Shown piece after piece: positions 38,301 through 48,802 of a stretch of DNA of 64,000 bases; the first letter of the stretch is position 1, and each line of letters begins with the position of its first letter. The translations under genes and the position numbers were made by a program. The notes under the pieces were generated by a model. The model had not been told where the DNA came from, searched no databases, and was given only the letters and a program-made list of their open reading frames with translations. The stretch is from Acanthamoeba sp. SK_2022b (Eukaryota; Discosea; Longamoebia; Acanthamoebidae): the NCBI GenBank assembly GCA_027943245.1, contig JANDJZ010000237.1, positions 1 through 64,000 of the forward strand, in the 5' to 3' direction.

Positions 38301-39470
38301 GCTTTCGTTCGCTCACTCTCCAGGTCTTGCAATCTCTCAAAGGGGTCGGGAGAGCTGCGATTTGAAAAGCATCAAGGGTGCCCTCCTGTTCTTTGACGTG
38401 TCGGACGCCCAGTCGTTCCAGAACCTCTCCTTCTGGTGTCAACACCTTCAACGGTATGCCCTTGCGCCTTCATGGCCATCTCTTTCCTTCGGGTTTCGCC
38501 ACGCTCACTCACGCACTCGTCTCGTGTGCTCTGGCGCAGGCTCGCGCCGCCGGATATTCCGGTTGTCGTAGTGGCCACGAAGGTGGACCTCACCGAGGCC
38601 CCCGCCGTCTCCTACGCTCAGGCCAAGGTAGCTCCCGCGCTCCCTACCATGGCAAGAGGGTCTTGGTCTTTTGTGTCTGGTGCGCGTGCGAATATCGTTA
38701 TGCACAGCCTGACCCTTCCATTCCCCCGTTATGGTGGATGTTATCGGCGACCAAAGCAATGGTGCGACATGCGGGCGTTCCCGTTGGTGTCCGCCAGCGC
38801 GCGTAAGGGTCTCGGTGTGGACATCGCGATGCGCCATCTCCTCAAGCGCCTCATGGCCAAGGACCAGGAGGGCGAACGCGCCTCGGGTGCGGCCAGAACG
38901 AGCGCCTCCTCGTCCAGCTCCGCCAGGTCGCCCATTGGGCTGCGTTCGAGCAGCAGCAGGCACAAGGGCGGTCCCGGGACGAGCCACACCGGGGGCGGAT
39001 GCCCACAGCCGAATTCGGGCGGTGGCTGTGACTCGTCAACGAGCGGCAGCTTCAGTGGCGGCGATCGGCAAGGCAGGGGCGGGCGCACGAGCAGCTCCAA
39101 GAGGATGGCCAAGAGCGCAGGCGAGGCGATGAAGCCCAACAAGCGCGACCGACGGAAGGAGGTGAAGCGTGCCGCCACGGACGGGAGCATGCACTACCGG
39201 CGCCGCGGAGCGCCGCCTGATTCGGTGGACCCGAGTGAACACGAGCACTCGCACACTCAGCTGCAGCTTCGCGAGGAGAAGAAGCAGCGACGGTTGGCCG
39301 AGTGGCAGGACGACGTCCTGCGGCGAGTGGGCAACACGCAGCTCGAACAGCGGCCGCGCAAGGACGACGAAGAGGGCCTGTTCAACAGCGACGACATCAT
39401 CATCCCGAGTCTCACCGCCACACCTCCCAAAAAGTGGAGCTTCATGCACTTCTGGAAGAGGACAAGCTGA
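35323..39470 (+). CDS. Composite ankyrin-repeat / F-box / Rab-like GTPase protein
   Basis: One continuous multi-exon gene. Exon 1 (MFYRRSPPASPKAHSTAD) joins in phase 0 to ACRIGDEEWAKQLLEQ. A highly basic helix follows (KRAKRAKRASRDRRSLVRAK), then ankyrin repeats (QTPFHLACEFGHVNIVKHM, GWTPLHCAARHGHLDICQVL, ETALHC, ETCLHYATRQGDVKIIELL). The F-box is SFLTLRSLPDELLCKVLGFL, then DAEDLAAVAMVCKRFFLI and RLWKRAYYDL. A Cys/Trp linker leads to a Rab-like GTPase: P-loop VGDVGTGKRSFLTRF, FSASGFHYEGRES in the DTAGQ position, ALLFFDVSDAQSFQNLSFW, TKVD and SASARKGLG. A basic Ser/Arg tail ends PKKWSFMHFWKRTS with no CAAX or CC. One intron (37670-37757) is GC-AG. F-boxes bind Skp1, so it may bring a substrate to an SCF ligase under nucleotide control; that is inference. 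Confidence 0.85.
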
Positions 39471-39888
39471 GTGTTTCTCGGAGTAAGCTTGCCCCGTTGG
39501 CCTGTGCGCCGCCGTCGTGTTGGTTGCGTCGTTCGCGTGCATTCAATTCCAGGTGGCGTATGAATTAAATTAAATTCATTTCCGTCGCGGCACCACGCCA
39601 AAAGAGACAACAGGACGGGGGGGGGGGCAACACAACACACGAACAACAACCAACGTGAGGGAGTGTGTTTGAAACTCAGGAAGAGAGAGGAACGAACGGG
39701 CCCTTCCCTTCTCTGGAGCCTCTTTGATGATAGAAGGATCGATTTCGGTAGAAGCGCTACATAGAAGGAAACGATTCTGTCACATCATACAACTTCCATC
39801 TTCCTCTTCTTCTTTCCTCCCCAACTTCCCTCCGCACGACAATTGACGAAGACCCTACTACGCACGCACATAATTAGGAAGATAGGAA
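39471..39888. other. Intergenic between ankyrin-GTPase and ankyrin-TBC genes
   Basis: 418 bp. It contains a G run (about 39615-39627), an AT-rich patch near 39555-39575 and pyrimidine-rich sequence just before the next ATG. No gene, RNA or clear promoter motif is visible. Confidence 0.5.
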
Positions 39889-42587
39889 ATGGAAGGGGGG
39901 TTCCACGCGTTGGTGAGGAGAGGCGACGTGCGCGGGGTGAAGGCCGTCATAGCGGAGAAGGAGGGGCGAGGCACGCGCGAGCTCAAGGAGACGGTGGGCG
40001 CGAGGGACCCCTTCGGTAACACGCCCCTTCACTACGCCGCCGAGGGCCGACACGACATTGCGCTCCTCCTCCTCGCCTGCGGACAGCTCGTCGTCACAGT
40101 CGACGCGCGCAACAACGAGGGCAGCACGCCGCTCCACCAGGGTACCCCCCCATCCGCCTTCTTATCCGCCATTAAGTTTGTCGTTTTCGTTCTTTGCTTC
40201 GTTTTTTTGTCACCGGCAACCAGGGCTCCCCAGCCGTTATTTGGTTCTGTGACGCGGCGTTCGCTCACCATACGCGCCTTGTTTGTGTGGTGGGTGGCAT
40301 GTGTGACAAACAAAAAACACTAGCCGCCTTTGGAAACTTCTATCAATGCGTGCAGCTGTTGCTCAAAAGCGGGGCGTTCGTCGATGTTGCGGACTACGAT
40401 GGCTCGACGCCTCTTCACCACGGGTACTCCCACTGCACACATAAGACGTTTGCGACTCAACGCACACGTCCACTGATGAGCGCAATATTTGTTTCTGTGC
40501 GCACAGTGCGGCCAACAACGCGGTCGAGTCGGTGATGCTCCTGCTGGAGCACGGGGCCAGCATCGAGGCCAAGGACAACGACGGCTACACGGCCCTGCAC
40601 CATTCGGCCTTCAACAACTCCGTAGAGGTCCTGCAGCGTCTACTCAAAGCAGGTGCGTTGTCTAACGCTCTCCTCGACCTGGGCATCCACGCTCACTACC
40701 GGGGGGGGGGGTTGCACGCCTGGCGGCACGACACAGGCTCGGACTTGAACGCGAGAGACACGCAGGAGGGCACCACCGCCCTCCACTTGGCCTCGTTCGG
40801 CGGATATCACACCGCCGTGCAGCTGCTCGTGGCCGCCGGTTCCGACCTTCACGCGACGGACAACGACGGCGCCACCCCACTGGTACAACTGCTGTGCCTG
40901 CCTGCCTGCCCTGCCTTTATCGAGAATGGCTACAAGTGCCAGTGCACATCCCATGCTGGTCGGTCTGCTCTTTGCTCACACTCTGCCGCTGTGTATGCGG
41001 CGCGCGCAGCACAAGGCGGCGTTCCAGGGCTCGCTTGAATGCCTCAAATTCTTGGTATCGCGTGGCGCGGAAGTCAATCGGAAGGACAACACCCTCTCCA
41101 CGCCGCTCCACCTCGCGGCCTACCAAGGCCAACTGCAGTGCATCGAGTTTCTCGTTCATTCTGGCGCCAAGACAACAGAGGCATGCCGCTCCTTTCCACT
41201 CATCTCTTGTCTCGTCCATTACCGTGTGCTCAAATTCGATGTTCTTACACACGACACAGACAAACAAACATGGAAGGACTCCGCTGCAGCTAGCGATGGC
41301 GAAAGGCCACTTGCAATGCGTGGAATTCCTCAAGAAAGCGCCCGAAGCCACGCCCACTGCGCCGGCCCTCTCACCCAATGCCTCGGCAATCGCCGCCGCT
41401 TCGGCGGTGCCCGCTCGGCTCCAAGACGACCAGCTGCAGCTGATCGACAAGCTCCTCGACCGACAGACCGGCCAGGACGCCAAGACCTCCGCCGCGCCCG
41501 CACACGTCGACAAGAATCAGCAACCGCACACGACTCTCGCCGACCTGACCGGGGCGACCGTCACCCACAGCGACGACAACAAGAAAGGCTCAGCCGACAC
41601 ACCGCGCAGCCCAAAGGCCGAGTCCACAGCAGAGAACAAGACGAGTGGAGCCACCACCAAGCCGTCCGTGGAGGAGCCGAGTCCACGCACCAGAAGCTCC
41701 AGCAAGCCCGTGGGGCCGCAGGTGTCGACGGGGGGCGCCGCCGGCAAGAGCCAGAGCCAGGGCAGCCACCACCTTACGCTGCCCACGCGCAGGCACCGTG
41801 CAGGCAGCAAGAAGGGCGTGAAGAACATGAGTACCGACAACGACGACTCGTCAGACCGGAGCTGGGTGTGGACCAGCGACGACGAAGAGAACGAGAACGA
41901 GAACGAGGAGCAGGGCTGGATCTTCGGCGGCAGCGGCGAGCGGCGAGCGGTCTCGCGAACCAAATCGCACGAGGCCACACAGAGCACGACCGTCGACCAG
42001 GGGCAGCAGCAGCAGCCGCAGGAGCGCAAGGACAAGAACAACAAAAAGAAGAAAAAGAAGAAGACCGTGTCCGACAGGCAAAAGAAGGACAAGGGCGTGG
42101 GCGAGAGCAAGCTAAACGGCATCGGGAAGATGATCAAGACGGCCTCGCTCGCCAGCTTCCAGCTGAGCCCCCGAAGTCGGCGCAACGAAGACCTGCTCGA
42201 GCGATTCTCGATGCTCACGGCCCAGGAGCGCGACGAGGTGAAGAGCCACAGCTCCGACTCCATCGATGCGATCAAGGAGGACTTCATCGTGCGCGGTGGC
42301 GGCCTCAACCCCAACGACAGAAGCGAGAGCGACCTCACCGAGAACGACGGCGAGAACGAGGCGACCCTCACCTCGTACCTCACCGACTCGGATGACAGCG
42401 ACGACGAATTCGGAGAGAAGGAGATCGACTACTCCAAGCTGGACAAATACGGTTTCCTCAAGGACGAAGGGTGCGCCCAGTCATCTGTTCCGCTTGTCGT
42501 GTTTTCCTCCAATCGTCGGTCGGAAGGGGTTAGCCTCACACCACACACCACACACACCACACACACCACACACACCACACACACCAC

Positions 42588-42660
<73 letters not shown>

Positions 42661-44558
42661 CACGTGATCGGCTGATCAGGGAGGCTTCGGAGTCGTCGAT
42701 GAAGCGAAGAGCCGTGGAGGCCTCGCGAGCGCTCAAGTGGAGCAAGATCATCCAGCACTGGGAAATTTACAAGCGTAAGAAAAAGGTGTGTCGACTCGTT
42801 CACCGCCCGCTGGCGGGCATATGCGCGCGGCCTTGACACTAACGTGAGGGGATGGGGTGGCGTGCAGCTCCCGAAACTGCACGGGCGAGTGGCCAAGGGC
42901 ATTCCGGACTGTGTGCGCGGAACCGTGTGGAAGCTCATCGTCGATGCGCGAGGTGTACAGAAGGAACTGGGCTTCAGCTATCCGGTACGCGTCGTCGCGT
43001 GTGTTCACGCATTCGCATTCCATCCGACACTTACGAATTGTGGCGTGTCAACAGGAGCTGTGCGCGAGGGCTCACAACACGAAAGACGGCCGCCAGATCG
43101 ATCTCGACATCAAGCGAACGTACCGCAACCACTTCATGTTCCGCGACAAGAAGGGAATGGGGTACGCTACGGCTGCTCAGCCTAGAGATTCCAGTGTGTC
43201 TTCCTCCCGCTTACGCCGCTCGTCTGTTCGTCGCTTCAACACAGGCAAAAGGCCTTGTCCAACATCTTGAAGGCCTACAGCATCTACAACGTCGAGATCG
43301 GCTACTGCCAGGGCATGGCCGACATTGCCGCTCTCCTCGTGATGTACATGGAGGAGGAGGTATGGCCACCCGCGCTTTGCTCGGCCCGCGATCGTGTCAG
43401 ACCAGCGGGGTGCGCCTGCGCGCGTTTCATTAAATCGCTTTGTGTTGTCTGCGCAGGAGGCGTGGTGGACCCTCGTAGCATTGATCAGGCGGTATGCCAT
43501 GCAGGGGCTCTTCAGCTTGGTAAGCGTTTTCGCATGTGTATCCCATCAGCTTGATGGAAGGCGGTTCGGCCTCTTGCTCACACGTCTGCATAATCGGCAG
43601 GGCTTCCCTCGGCTGTTCCAGTGCTTCAGCGTACACGAGAAGCTGCTCCAACGCTACCTGCCAGCGCTTCACGCCCACTTTGTACTCACCTCCCCCTCTC
43701 TTTCCAATCCCTGCCGTGCAGCTGGTCGCTAATTGCAGGTTTTGTGTCGACATGCATTTTTCGATAGGCCAAGGCGGGCATCGAGTCAGCGATGTATGCG
43801 ACCAAGTGGTACATGGACATCTTCCTCGGCGCCCTTCCCTTCCCAGTCGTGCTCAGGTGAGACCTCCCACACCCCCTCGTGAGTTGTTTTGCCCCCGCGC
43901 ACTGGCTCACGCCTTGGGGGGGGGGAACAGAGTGTGGGACCTGTACCTGTGGGGCGGGCCCGACGTGGTGTACCGGTTCTCGCTGTCGGTCCTGAAGCAT
44001 TTTGAGAGCGAGCTGCTCTCCCTCAACTTCGAGGACGCGCTCTCGTTCATCAACGAACTTCCCAAAAAGCGAATCGACATCGACGAACTCATCAAGGTGA
44101 GACTCTCCCTCTCCCCCACTGCGCTCACGACGCGTGCGCGGTTTGTTGACTTGAACCCCTCGTCCTCTTCCTCCTTCTCGCGATAGACCTACAAGAAGAT
44201 GCAGACGATGGTCAAGACGTCAAAGATTGTGATGCTTGAAGAGGAGTACGCGGCGGCCAACCGGGGAATGAAGTTTCTGGTGGGCGCCCGGGACCTGGCC
44301 ATCAAGTCGCCCGAGAGCGAGGAGGCGTCGACGCTCGGCAGCACCGCCAGCACGGCCAACGGTAAGAAGCGAAGAGCCGGAACGGTCATCATCCCCTTCT
44401 CGCCGACGTCGGCTGCTGCCAAGTCGTCGGCGGCCTCGACGCCGGCAACCTCCATCTCGCTCCCTTCGTCGCCATTACTTTCCACGCCAGCTTCGCCAGC
44501 GGATCCGCCGCAGGAGGAGAGAAAGGAGACCCTCCAGAACCTCCTCAAGAGCATGTAG
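39889..44558 (+). CDS. Ankyrin-repeat TBC-domain Rab GTPase-activating protein
   Basis: A predicted Rab GAP. The N-terminus from [20 protein letters not shown] holds about seven ankyrin repeats ([115 protein letters not shown]). A long disordered linker follows (41350-42470; acidic [10 protein letters not shown], poly-Lys KKKKKKT). The TBC domain begins [20 protein letters not shown]. The Arg-finger motif is [15 protein letters not shown] and the Gln-finger motif is [16 protein letters not shown], both complete. It continues [20 protein letters not shown] and [20 protein letters not shown]. The C-terminal tail is Ser/Pro/Thr-rich. A GC-AG intron (41181-41259) interrupts the last ankyrin repeat; using it restores exact repeat length. 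An intron at 42480-42680 holds a CACACACCA minisatellite. Confidence 0.92.
42541..42652. repeat. CACACACCA minisatellite passing into (CA)n, in intron of TBC gene
   Basis: About 50 nt of CACACACCA-type units, then about 60 nt of pure CA. It lies in the intron between the linker exon ending YGFLKDE and the exon beginning [10 protein letters not shown]. Confidence 0.9.
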
Positions 44559-44682
44559 CACTACCGCGCCACCACCACCAATTTCACACACCGAGTTGCG
44601 GACAGTCCTCTCTTCTCTCTTGCACATCTTCTTTAACCACGCAGCGGGAGCCTCTCCGGCCGCAGGGCCAGGTCAAAACTGT

Positions 44683-44753
44683 AGGACGAGCAAGAATCGA
44701 ACTCGCACCTTCGCCCTGGCAGGGCGCCGTGCTTCCACTTACACCACCGTCCT
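44683..44753 (-). tRNA. tRNA-Gly (anticodon GCC)
   Basis: A 71-nt cloverleaf on the minus strand. The acceptor stem AGGACGG pairs with TCGTCCT (last pair G-U). A 3-bp D stem GTG/CAC encloses a loop with GG. The anticodon arm CGCC-CTGCCAG-GGCG puts GCC at positions 34-36. A 4-nt variable region and a T arm GCGAG-TTCGATT-CTTGC complete it. The base after the acceptor is A, as expected for a eukaryotic tRNA-Gly discriminator. Two bases further, the minus strand reads AGTTTTG, giving a Pol III T-run terminator. Oddities: A1-U72 as the first pair and a G-A mismatch at the top of the anticodon stem. No intron. It sits between two protein genes on the opposite strand. Confidence 0.85.
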
Positions 44754-44823
44754 CGCTAAGGAAGGTTGTCCAAGCAAAGATTTTTGGATCTTTTTTAGGG
44801 TGCTTTATTCGTTTAGGAAAAGG

Positions 44824-45696
44824 ATGAGCAGCAGCACGAGGGACAGTGGCGGGTCAGGAGGCCAGCCCGTGTTCACCTTTGGCCTTCCGTGGGGCAGCGG
44901 TGGCATACGTCGCTTCGTGGTGCCCCCGGCACTCAAGCCTGCCAACGGTGGCAAGACCCGCACGACGCGCCCCAACGCCGGTGCTGGGCCGACCGGCAAC
45001 CCTAACGAAGCTGGTGCCCTCCCCACAGCAGCGGCATTTGTGGGGCTGTGCCGTAGCGACGGCTCGTGCGACATACACCACTTCAAGGTACGCCCCCCCC
45101 CCCTCAGCTACAAATCGACGCCTCAAGATCTCGTGCGTAAGGTGACACACGCCACGGCAGGATGGAGGACAAGTGCTCCAGGTGGAGGCCTCGTCCGTGT
45201 GGGTGGATTTCCTGTCGGTGCCGGTGGTGCCCGACCCAGTGCAGTCGTCTGCTGCGGGAACCGCTGGCGACGCTGGCGAACAGGGGCGGCGCGCACGGGC
45301 GACAGTGGTGGTCTCGCTGCACGAGCGCGAGGGAGGCGAGGTCGAGGCCAAGGCGTGGGAGCTGCGCCACGTTGTCGTGCGTTGCAGCAGCGACCAGGCC
45401 AAGCGGCAACAGCGACACGCGTGCGAATGGAAGGCGATCGAGGTCGAGGTCGAGGTCCCGCTCCGGTTGGAGAAGACGCTGTACCACTGGCGACAGGCGG
45501 CCTCGTCGGTCGCTGCCGCCACCACAACCACACCGACGTCGATGGCGTCGTCCTCATTGGCCGGGGGGACCGCTCCCGCAGCGTCCGGGGAAGGAGGCCA
45601 GTCCGGCTCGTCGTTTTCTTATCTTCACGCGGCTAAAGGCTTCAAGGACGGCGAAGACGAGGAAGAGGACGACTACCGACCACTTGCGTATGCCTG

Positions 45697-45774
<78 letters not shown>

Positions 45775-46975
45775 CACGCTCGCGTGGTGGTCAGCATCCA
45801 CTCACCTCGACTCGTGCCACAACACGACCGGAAATGGGCAGCGCAGGGCGCCGCGCGAGCGTGATGCCGCTGCCCAACCCGACGGAGGCGCACGTCACGT
45901 CCGACGGCGAGAGAGTGGTGGTCGCGGCCAAGGGAGTGGCCGAGATCTGCGTGTGGGGCGCTGCCCTCCACACCGTCACGCTCGGCGTACGCCCTTTGCT
46001 TTCTCGTGGATCTCGTGCGGTTCGTCTGAGCGCTCACTTTTGCGTGCGGCGACGAGCAGAAGACGCGTCGCAGGCAGCTGCGCCTGACGTTCGAGCGGCT
46101 GCTGTCCTATCCCGGTATGGAGGTGACGTGCCTGGCGCTCCTGCCGCCGGGCGCAGTGGTGGCTGGTACCGAGCACGGGCTCGTGGTGCACCACCTGGAC
46201 AAGAGCGACACCAACCACGCGTGGAGCGTCATCTCGCTCGAGTCCGTAGCGAGCGCCACCAAGGCGAGCATCACAGGTAACACCGCCATGGGACGCGGTC
46301 CCCGCGTCACGTGTGTTGTTGCTCACCACCGCCCACAGCCATCTATGGGGTCGAGCGCAGGGCCGAGTGCGCGTCGTTCGTGTGTCTCGACAGCCGTGGC
46401 AGCCTCTTCCTCGTCACGCTGTGGCCCGCGACCGCGGATGGCGCGGAGGCCATCACACGAGTAGTGAGGCTGATGGTCCCCTTCAAGCTCAACCGATACC
46501 TCCTAACCGTCCTCCCGCCCGACGACCACCTCGGTCCTCCCCCCCCCTCCCCCAACACTGAACTCAATCGGTTCGGCCATTCTTACCCGGCGCTGTGGTA
46601 GAGAACGGCGCGCTCATCTTCGCTACGGGCCAGTGTAGTATCTACCTGTGCACGCTCAGGAGCATTCTGGCGGACCAGACCCGACAGCGGCCACAGCCGG
46701 AGGCCCGCACCGAGGAGGACACGACTAAGCGTAGGTTTTTCCCTGCCCCACAATCTGCCCCAAAGGGCGCGTCGCGCGAGCGAGAGCTGATGTTGTTGGC
46801 TGCAGAGGTATGGGGGAAGCCGCTGCAGCTGCCCCTGGCGCGGGCCATCCTGAGCGACAGTCCCGTTATCACGCTCGCGGCGTCGGCGCCCTTCCACGCC
46901 AAGGAGGTGGACGTCCTCGATACGGTGTGCCTCTTCGTCGCAACCGTTGCCGGAGTCAAGTTGTACGTCGTTTGA
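44824..46975 (+). CDS. Hypothetical protein with beta-propeller-like C-terminal half
   Basis: I do not recognise the family. The start MSSSTRDSGGSGGQPVFTFG leads a Gly/Pro-rich N-terminus, then SHORT strands typical of propeller blades: AAFVGLCRSDGSCDIHHFK, VVVAAKGVAEICVWGAALHT, CLALLPPGAVVAGTEHGLVV, ASFVCLDSRGSLFLVTLWP and GALIFATGQCSIYLCTL. The gene ends ATVAGVKLYVV. At least six exons join in phase; the join over the CA-repeat intron (CTT GC | C GCA GGG) restores frame. The pattern of hydrophobic strand, Gly-turn and strand ending in V/W suggests degenerate WD40-like blades, perhaps a nuclear-pore, trafficking or cilium-type scaffold. No cilium is known in Acanthamoeba, so I leave the function open. 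It is convergent with the next gene; the two stops are about 60 bp apart. Confidence 0.6.
45700..45773. repeat. (CA)n microsatellite in intron of propeller-like gene
   Basis: About 36 CA units with one CG interruption near 45729, located between the DYRPLA exon and the exon starting AGRRASVMPLP. Confidence 0.9.
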
Positions 46976-47034
46976 GATCCAAGTCGTTCTTGTGAGACAT
47001 TCTCCGCTCGTTCGCGCGTCAACAGCAAGCTCGG

Positions 47035-48589
47035 TCACAAGGTGGTGGCGTAGGGCGCCACACCGCGTTTTCCCGCACGCACGCGATATTGGCCCTGGTG
47101 CATTCCTGCGCCACACGCACGCGTAAAAGCGCACAGACGAGCGTTAGAACGGAAAGCCGCTTGCGTGCCACAAGTGTGTGCAGCTGCACCTTGCTGTGGT
47201 CGGAAGAAGCTGTCGCAGTGGTTGTGCCCCACCTGCAAGATCTTGCACGGGTTGCTCACATCGATCTGGCCTGCGCAGTCGACGAGTGACACGCACGCAC
47301 AAGAGAGTGAGATCAGTGCGTCATCGCACAGCGAGAGCGGGGTGTCGGAAAGCACGAACGCGCGCGCAGGACGGCGAGGGCCTTGTTCTCGGCGCCCCAG
47401 ATGTTCTGCTGGTAGTCGAGGGTCTTGAGGTCGTCCTCGTCGAGGGGAAGCGGCGAGCGGAAGAGGAAGGCATCGTAGGACCCCACGTTCGCCCGGGTCG
47501 TGCAGCTGTCCTCCTGCTTGTCGACGCAGAACACCGACGGGCCCTCCCACCGCGCCAACACGTACACTGCGCGTGCGTGTTTGGTTCGTCAACCGCCCAC
47601 TAGCTCGTGCGACCGCGCGTGCGTGCGGGGTACCATGTGGGGACGGCTTGCGTTCGAAGAGGGCCTTGGTGGCGAACTGCCAGCCTTGGGCGAGGTAGAT
47701 GTCGGCGTTCATGACCACGCACAGCTCGCCGGGCAGCTTGGACGCGGCGTACTCGAAGGCGTCGCGGTAGTGCATCCACCGGCCGAGCGGCACCGGGTGG
47801 AGCTTGCCGCAGGCGTCGGGCACGCCCTGGCCCAGGATGAAGTCCATATCGCTCTCGCGCTCGAGCAGGAGGTGTATCCGCTTGACGTGCGGGTTACGCA
47901 GGTTCTTGCGCAGGGCGTCCAGGTACTCCTCCTGCCGCCGCCGCCGGTGAAGCGGGCCCTTCTCCTGGGCGTAGTTGCGGTCCTTCTCGATCGCTGCCGC
48001 GTCCTTGTCGCTCTTCACCTCTCCCAGCGCCGGCAGCACTTCCGGCAACACTGGGAACTGCACTCGCCGCAGACCCCTCCCCGAATTGAGCGGGCAGCCA
48101 GGTGGTGTGTGGACCGGGATATGGAGTAGTACTTACTTGGGTGATGATGTTGACTTGGCCGGAGCAGGTGCCGTTCTCGGGGTGCGAGTACATGGCAAAG
48201 TCGATTCGATCGATGCGAGCCTCCACCACGCGCAGCTCTTCGTCCAGCCGCTCCTGCCGCTTCCTCTGCTGCTCGTGTGTCAGCTCCACTGCCGCAGGCT
48301 TGGTCCTGCTTGTTGCAGCCTGTCCCTCCTCCTGCCGCAGCTGCGCCTCGACCGCAGGTCTCGCCTTTTTGCTCCCCTGGGACGCATAAGCATCGGTCAC
48401 CGCTTCATGCTCCTGTTTCAGATTTTCACGAGTCAGCAATCGCGACATCTCGAGAAAATCTAATCTTCATCGCTGCAAAATTGAGAAGCAACGTACGGAC
48501 AGCATAAGGGCAGTGGCGCCTAGGAAGAGGCACAATGCGCCCAGGACGAGTATCAAGGAGATCCACCGCCGCCGCAAGTGTCTTCTCAT
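47035..48589 (-). CDS. Type II membrane protein, putative glycosyltransferase-like (paralog A)
   Basis: The N-terminus MRRHLRRRWISLILVLGALC is a short basic tail followed by a signal-anchor (ILVLGALCLFLGATALML), as in Golgi type II enzymes. A charged stem follows (QQRKRQERLDEELRVVEARI). The catalytic-like part has NPHVKRIHLLLERESDMDFI, CGKLHPVPLGRWMHYRDAF, GELCVVMNADIYLAQGWQF, FCVDKQEDSCTTRANVGSYD, AFLFRSPLPLDEDD, QQNIWGAENKALAVL and NPCKILQVGHNHCDSFFRP. The N-A-D-I-Y motif could be a DxD-like nucleotide-sugar/metal site; I cannot name the family. Five or more exons; the last one (MHQGQYRVRAGKRGV) follows a phase-1 join. Its paralog B is divergently transcribed 213 bp away. Alternative start: the in-frame ATG at 48658. 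Confidence 0.75.
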
Positions 48590-48802
48590 CCAGCCACAAG
48601 TCCAGTCACCCTTCTTGCCCAACTTGGCTAGAAAACACGTGAAGCAGTATTTTAACAATTCATCTCTTATTCATCCGGAATTTCATGGAAAACGACCACA
48701 TGGACTCCTGCTCCTGGCTGGAGCGGAACACCCTGGAAAGCTGGCCTCACGGAGACAAGCCCAAGCTTCAAAACCATACCGACACGACAAGCAGTGAGGA
48801 GA
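48590..48802. promoter_or_regulatory. Shared divergent promoter of the two paralogs
   Basis: 213 bp between the head-to-head start codons of paralogs A and B. No recognised element. The upstream ATG of paralog A at 48658 lies inside it. Confidence 0.4.

Noticed and set aside
40926..42395. 489-codon plus-strand frame overlapping the ankyrin-TBC gene
   Set aside because: A shifted reading of the linker exon: Arg/Gln-rich with no ankyrin consensus. The other frame has repeats on both sides and correct phases.
42541..42652. CACACACCA array considered as CRISPR-like or satellite
   Set aside because: Units are short, contiguous and without unique spacers, inside an intron of a eukaryotic gene; simple minisatellite.
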